Positions 14,606 to 16,258 of a stretch of 16,258 nucleotides of DNA are shown piece by piece (positions within the stretch are counted from its first letter, which is position 1; each line of letters begins with the position of its first letter). The DNA lies in assembly GCA_012514125.1 (NCBI GenBank), contig JAAZAW010000095.1:1-16258 (forward strand), written 5' to 3'. A program made the translations under genes and the position numbers. Source of the stretch: Phycisphaerae bacterium. Lineage in GTDB: Bacteria > Planctomycetota > Phycisphaerae > JAAYCJ01. The notes beneath the pieces were generated by a model. It worked only from the letters and a program-made list of their open reading frames with translations. It was not told the origin of the DNA and did no database searches.

Positions 14606-15361
14606 ATGAAAAAAGCGGCACTCGGAAAATTATGGGTGGGAACCAGTGGCTATCGTTATGCGCACTGGGCGCACGGAGCATTTTATCCACAGGGACTTAA
14701 GCCCGCGGACGAGTTGAGTTTCTATGCCCGCCATTTTGATACCTTTGAAATCAATCTCAGCTTTTATCGACTCCCCAAACTGGAAAATCTTCAGCGATGG
14801 GCGAAAATAACACCGAAAAGATTTGTTTTTGCCGCCAAACTCAATCGAACGATTACCCATTATCGCAAATTGAAAGATTGCGCCGGGACGCTGGCGAGAA
14901 ATCGAACCCTCGGCGAAGGACTGGGCAAGAAACTCGCGGTGATTCTCGCCCAGCTTCCGCCGAATTTTCCGGCGGACCTGTCGAGATTAAAAGATTTTTT
15001 AGCGTTGCTCAGGAGTGATGCGGGAAGCTGGATTCCACGGCTGGCGGTGGAGTTTCGACACCCAAGCTGGCTGAGCGATGACTGTTATAAAATTCTGACC
15101 GACTTCGGCGCCGCGATCTGCCTGGCGGATTGGGGCGCGTGTGAAGTGCGCCGTCCCAATGACTGTGATTTCGTGTATATTCGACGGCATGGCGGACACA
15201 ACGCAGGCTGTTACACCGAGGAACAGATTCGCGATGATGCCGATCTTGTCCACAAAAATCTCGCCTTCGGCAAAACGATTTTTGTGTATTACAATAATGA
15301 TGTCAATTGCTACGCTATACGCAATGCGAGAAATATTCTCACCACTATAAAAGATTACTAA
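14606..15361 (+). CDS. DUF72 family protein (YecE-like)
   Basis: A 251-residue protein of the DUF72/YecE family, which has a TIM-barrel fold and no settled biochemical function. Family hallmarks are in order: VGTSGY (11-16), the Trp and FYP of the following loop, FEINLSFYRLP (47-57), FVFAAK (73-78), LAVILAQLPPNF, VEFRHPSW, CLADWG, VYIRRHG near the end, and a final FVYYNND segment. The length is normal. The ATG at 14606 follows GGGGGG by three bases; codons upstream to 14570 add nothing conserved. It is divergent from rnk, with 140 nt between them; a TATAAT at 14516-14521 faces this gene but lacks a clear -35. It appears to be transcribed alone. Confidence 0.88.
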   Translation: MKKAALGKLWVGTSGYRYAHWAHGAFYPQGLKPADELSFYARHFDTFEINLSFYRLPKLENLQRWAKITPKRFVFAAKLNRTITHYRKLKDCAGTLARNRTLGEGLGKKLAVILAQLPPNFPADLSRLKDFLALLRSDAGSWIPRLAVEFRHPSWLSDDCYKILTDFGAAICLADWGACEVRRPNDCDFVYIRRHGGHNAGCYTEEQIRDDADLVHKNLAFGKTIFVYYNNDVNCYAIRNARNILTTIKDY

Positions 15362-15404
15362 CTAATAAATGCAATGCTATATGTCTTAATTATATCTTTT
15401 TATA

Positions 15405-15432
15405 TTGATATATGTAACCTCGAATATATAAT
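15405..15432 (+). promoter_or_regulatory. probable promoter of the SppA/NfeD-like gene
   Basis: TTGATA (15405-15410) and a perfect TATAAT (15427-15432) are separated by 16 bases. The start site would be near 15439, leaving a leader of about 100 nt before the ATG. The surroundings are very AT-rich, which weakens the case. Nothing else is recognisable in the gap 15362-15537. Confidence 0.5.
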
Positions 15433-15537
15433 ACATACAACCTTTTCGTAAACATCTATGATTAAAAAGCAAAATTTCAAAAATCTTTTTTTAGAAATAA
15501 GTGAAACTTAATAGAGTTATTTTAAAGGAAATTTGAT

Positions 15538-16258
15538 ATGAAGATAGTTAGAGTTATTGGAGCACTTTTCTTTGTTTGTTTAATATCCGAAATTTCCATG
15601 GGGCAACAAACTGACGATAAGAAACTTACCAAGCCTATCAAAATATTACTTATTCAAATTTATGATCCAATTGAAGATCCCACACAAGTATTAAAATTTC
15701 GACAGGCAGTCAAAGATGTAGCCACTAAAAAAGTTCCGCTTGTAATATCAATGGATACGATTGGAGGAAATCCAGCACTTGTCGATGAGATGTTGGAAAT
15801 ATTAGAGTCCTATGATGGTTTGAAGATCGCTTACATCAATCATGCGCGATATGGTGGCGTTTTTGGTCCCCCCGTTGCAATACTTCTTTCGTGTGACAAA
15901 ATATATATTCATCCAGAGTCCTGTCTTGGGGCTAAATGCAGCCGTCCACCCATTCCCTTTGAAAAATGTAAAAATATTCCGTGTTCCAATATCCATGAAC
16001 GGATGCTTAAATTTTGGGTCGACGGGGTTGCAATACGACAAACATATATAGATCGATATCTTGGAATTGCCAAACGGCATGGGCATGATTCCGACGAAGT
16101 GATAGGACTTTTTGCCGTATCAGAAAGTCAAGGGCGAAAGTTAACACGTGGTGAAACCACATACGTCCATACGGAAACAAGTGAGGACGTTTGGCTGAAA
16201 TTTAAACCAGTAATGTATTATGCGAAAACAGCGTGTGATAAAGGATTGGTGGAATCTG
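15538..16258 (+). CDS. exported SppA/NfeD-like (ClpP/crotonase fold) protein, 3' truncated by window end
   Basis: The first 240 codons are open to the window edge. A signal peptide is clear: MKIVRV, a hydrophobic core around residues 6-16, and likely cleavage near SMG-QQ. The mature part fits the membrane-bound serine protease (SppA/NfeD) fold: a strand VPLVISMD followed by TIGGN (74-78, oxyanion-loop position), then the helix and strand AILLSCDKIYIHPESCLGA (114-132), then a helical part resembling NfeD. The usual nucleophile Ser, ten residues before the Asp of the CDKI segment, is Gly110 in FGPPV, so the enzyme may be inactive. Four cysteines (129, 134, 144, 149) form a C-x4-C-x9-C-x4-C cluster. 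AAGGAA lies six bases before the ATG. Base composition is clearly AT-richer than in the other genes, which suggests acquisition from elsewhere. Confidence 0.72.
   Translation, partial: MKIVRVIGALFFVCLISEISMGQQTDDKKLTKPIKILLIQIYDPIEDPTQVLKFRQAVKDVATKKVPLVISMDTIGGNPALVDEMLEILESYDGLKIAYINHARYGGVFGPPVAILLSCDKIYIHPESCLGAKCSRPPIPFEKCKNIPCSNIHERMLKFWVDGVAIRQTYIDRYLGIAKRHGHDSDEVIGLFAVSESQGRKLTRGETTYVHTETSEDVWLKFKPVMYYAKTACDKGLVES

Overview
The window comes from a bacterium with a diderm (Gram-negative type) envelope. The phosphate-binding protein PstS has a type I signal peptide, and AnmK belongs to recycling of 1,6-anhydro-MurNAc. GC content looks intermediate, and most intergenic stretches are AT-rich. 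The NfnAB pair (electron-bifurcating ferredoxin:NADP+ oxidoreductase) suggests anaerobic or fermentative metabolism. The lineage cannot be fixed from the sequence alone; an anaerobic planctomycete-like or deltaproteobacteria-like organism is only a guess.

Layout: (1) 1-545 has no convincing protein gene but holds the most unusual structure: six perfect GGGCTTT heptamers, long complementary arms about 300 bases apart, and an upstream promoter-like and downstream terminator-like signal on the + strand. I read it as a candidate structured RNA of roughly 430 nt. (2) 546-4982, minus strand: the complete phosphate operon pstS-pstC-pstA-pstB-phoU, with tight or overlapping junctions and a Pho-box-like direct repeat upstream of pstS. 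(3) 5202-6866, minus strand: anmK followed by a PaaI-type hotdog thioesterase. (4) 7304-9619, plus strand: nfnA-nfnB. (5) 9620-10184: a gap with nine tandem 21-bp units. (6) 10185-11691, plus strand: a CbpA-type DnaJ co-chaperone and an unrecognised two-helix membrane protein. (7) 11693-14465, minus strand: rnk, then galK and a divergent trpD, the last two only 8 nt apart. (8) 14606-15361, plus strand: a DUF72 protein. (9) 15362-16258: an AT-richer tail with a good promoter and an exported SppA/NfeD-like protein that lacks the expected nucleophilic serine; it runs off the window.

Functionally, the window is mostly housekeeping: phosphate uptake and its signalling brake, cell-wall sugar salvage, redox balancing of NADH, NADPH and ferredoxin, protein folding, and sugar phosphorylation. 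The points worth following up are the candidate RNA at the left end, the 21-bp repeat tract, the altered active-site residues of TrpD and GalK, and the pseudoprotease-like gene at the right end.
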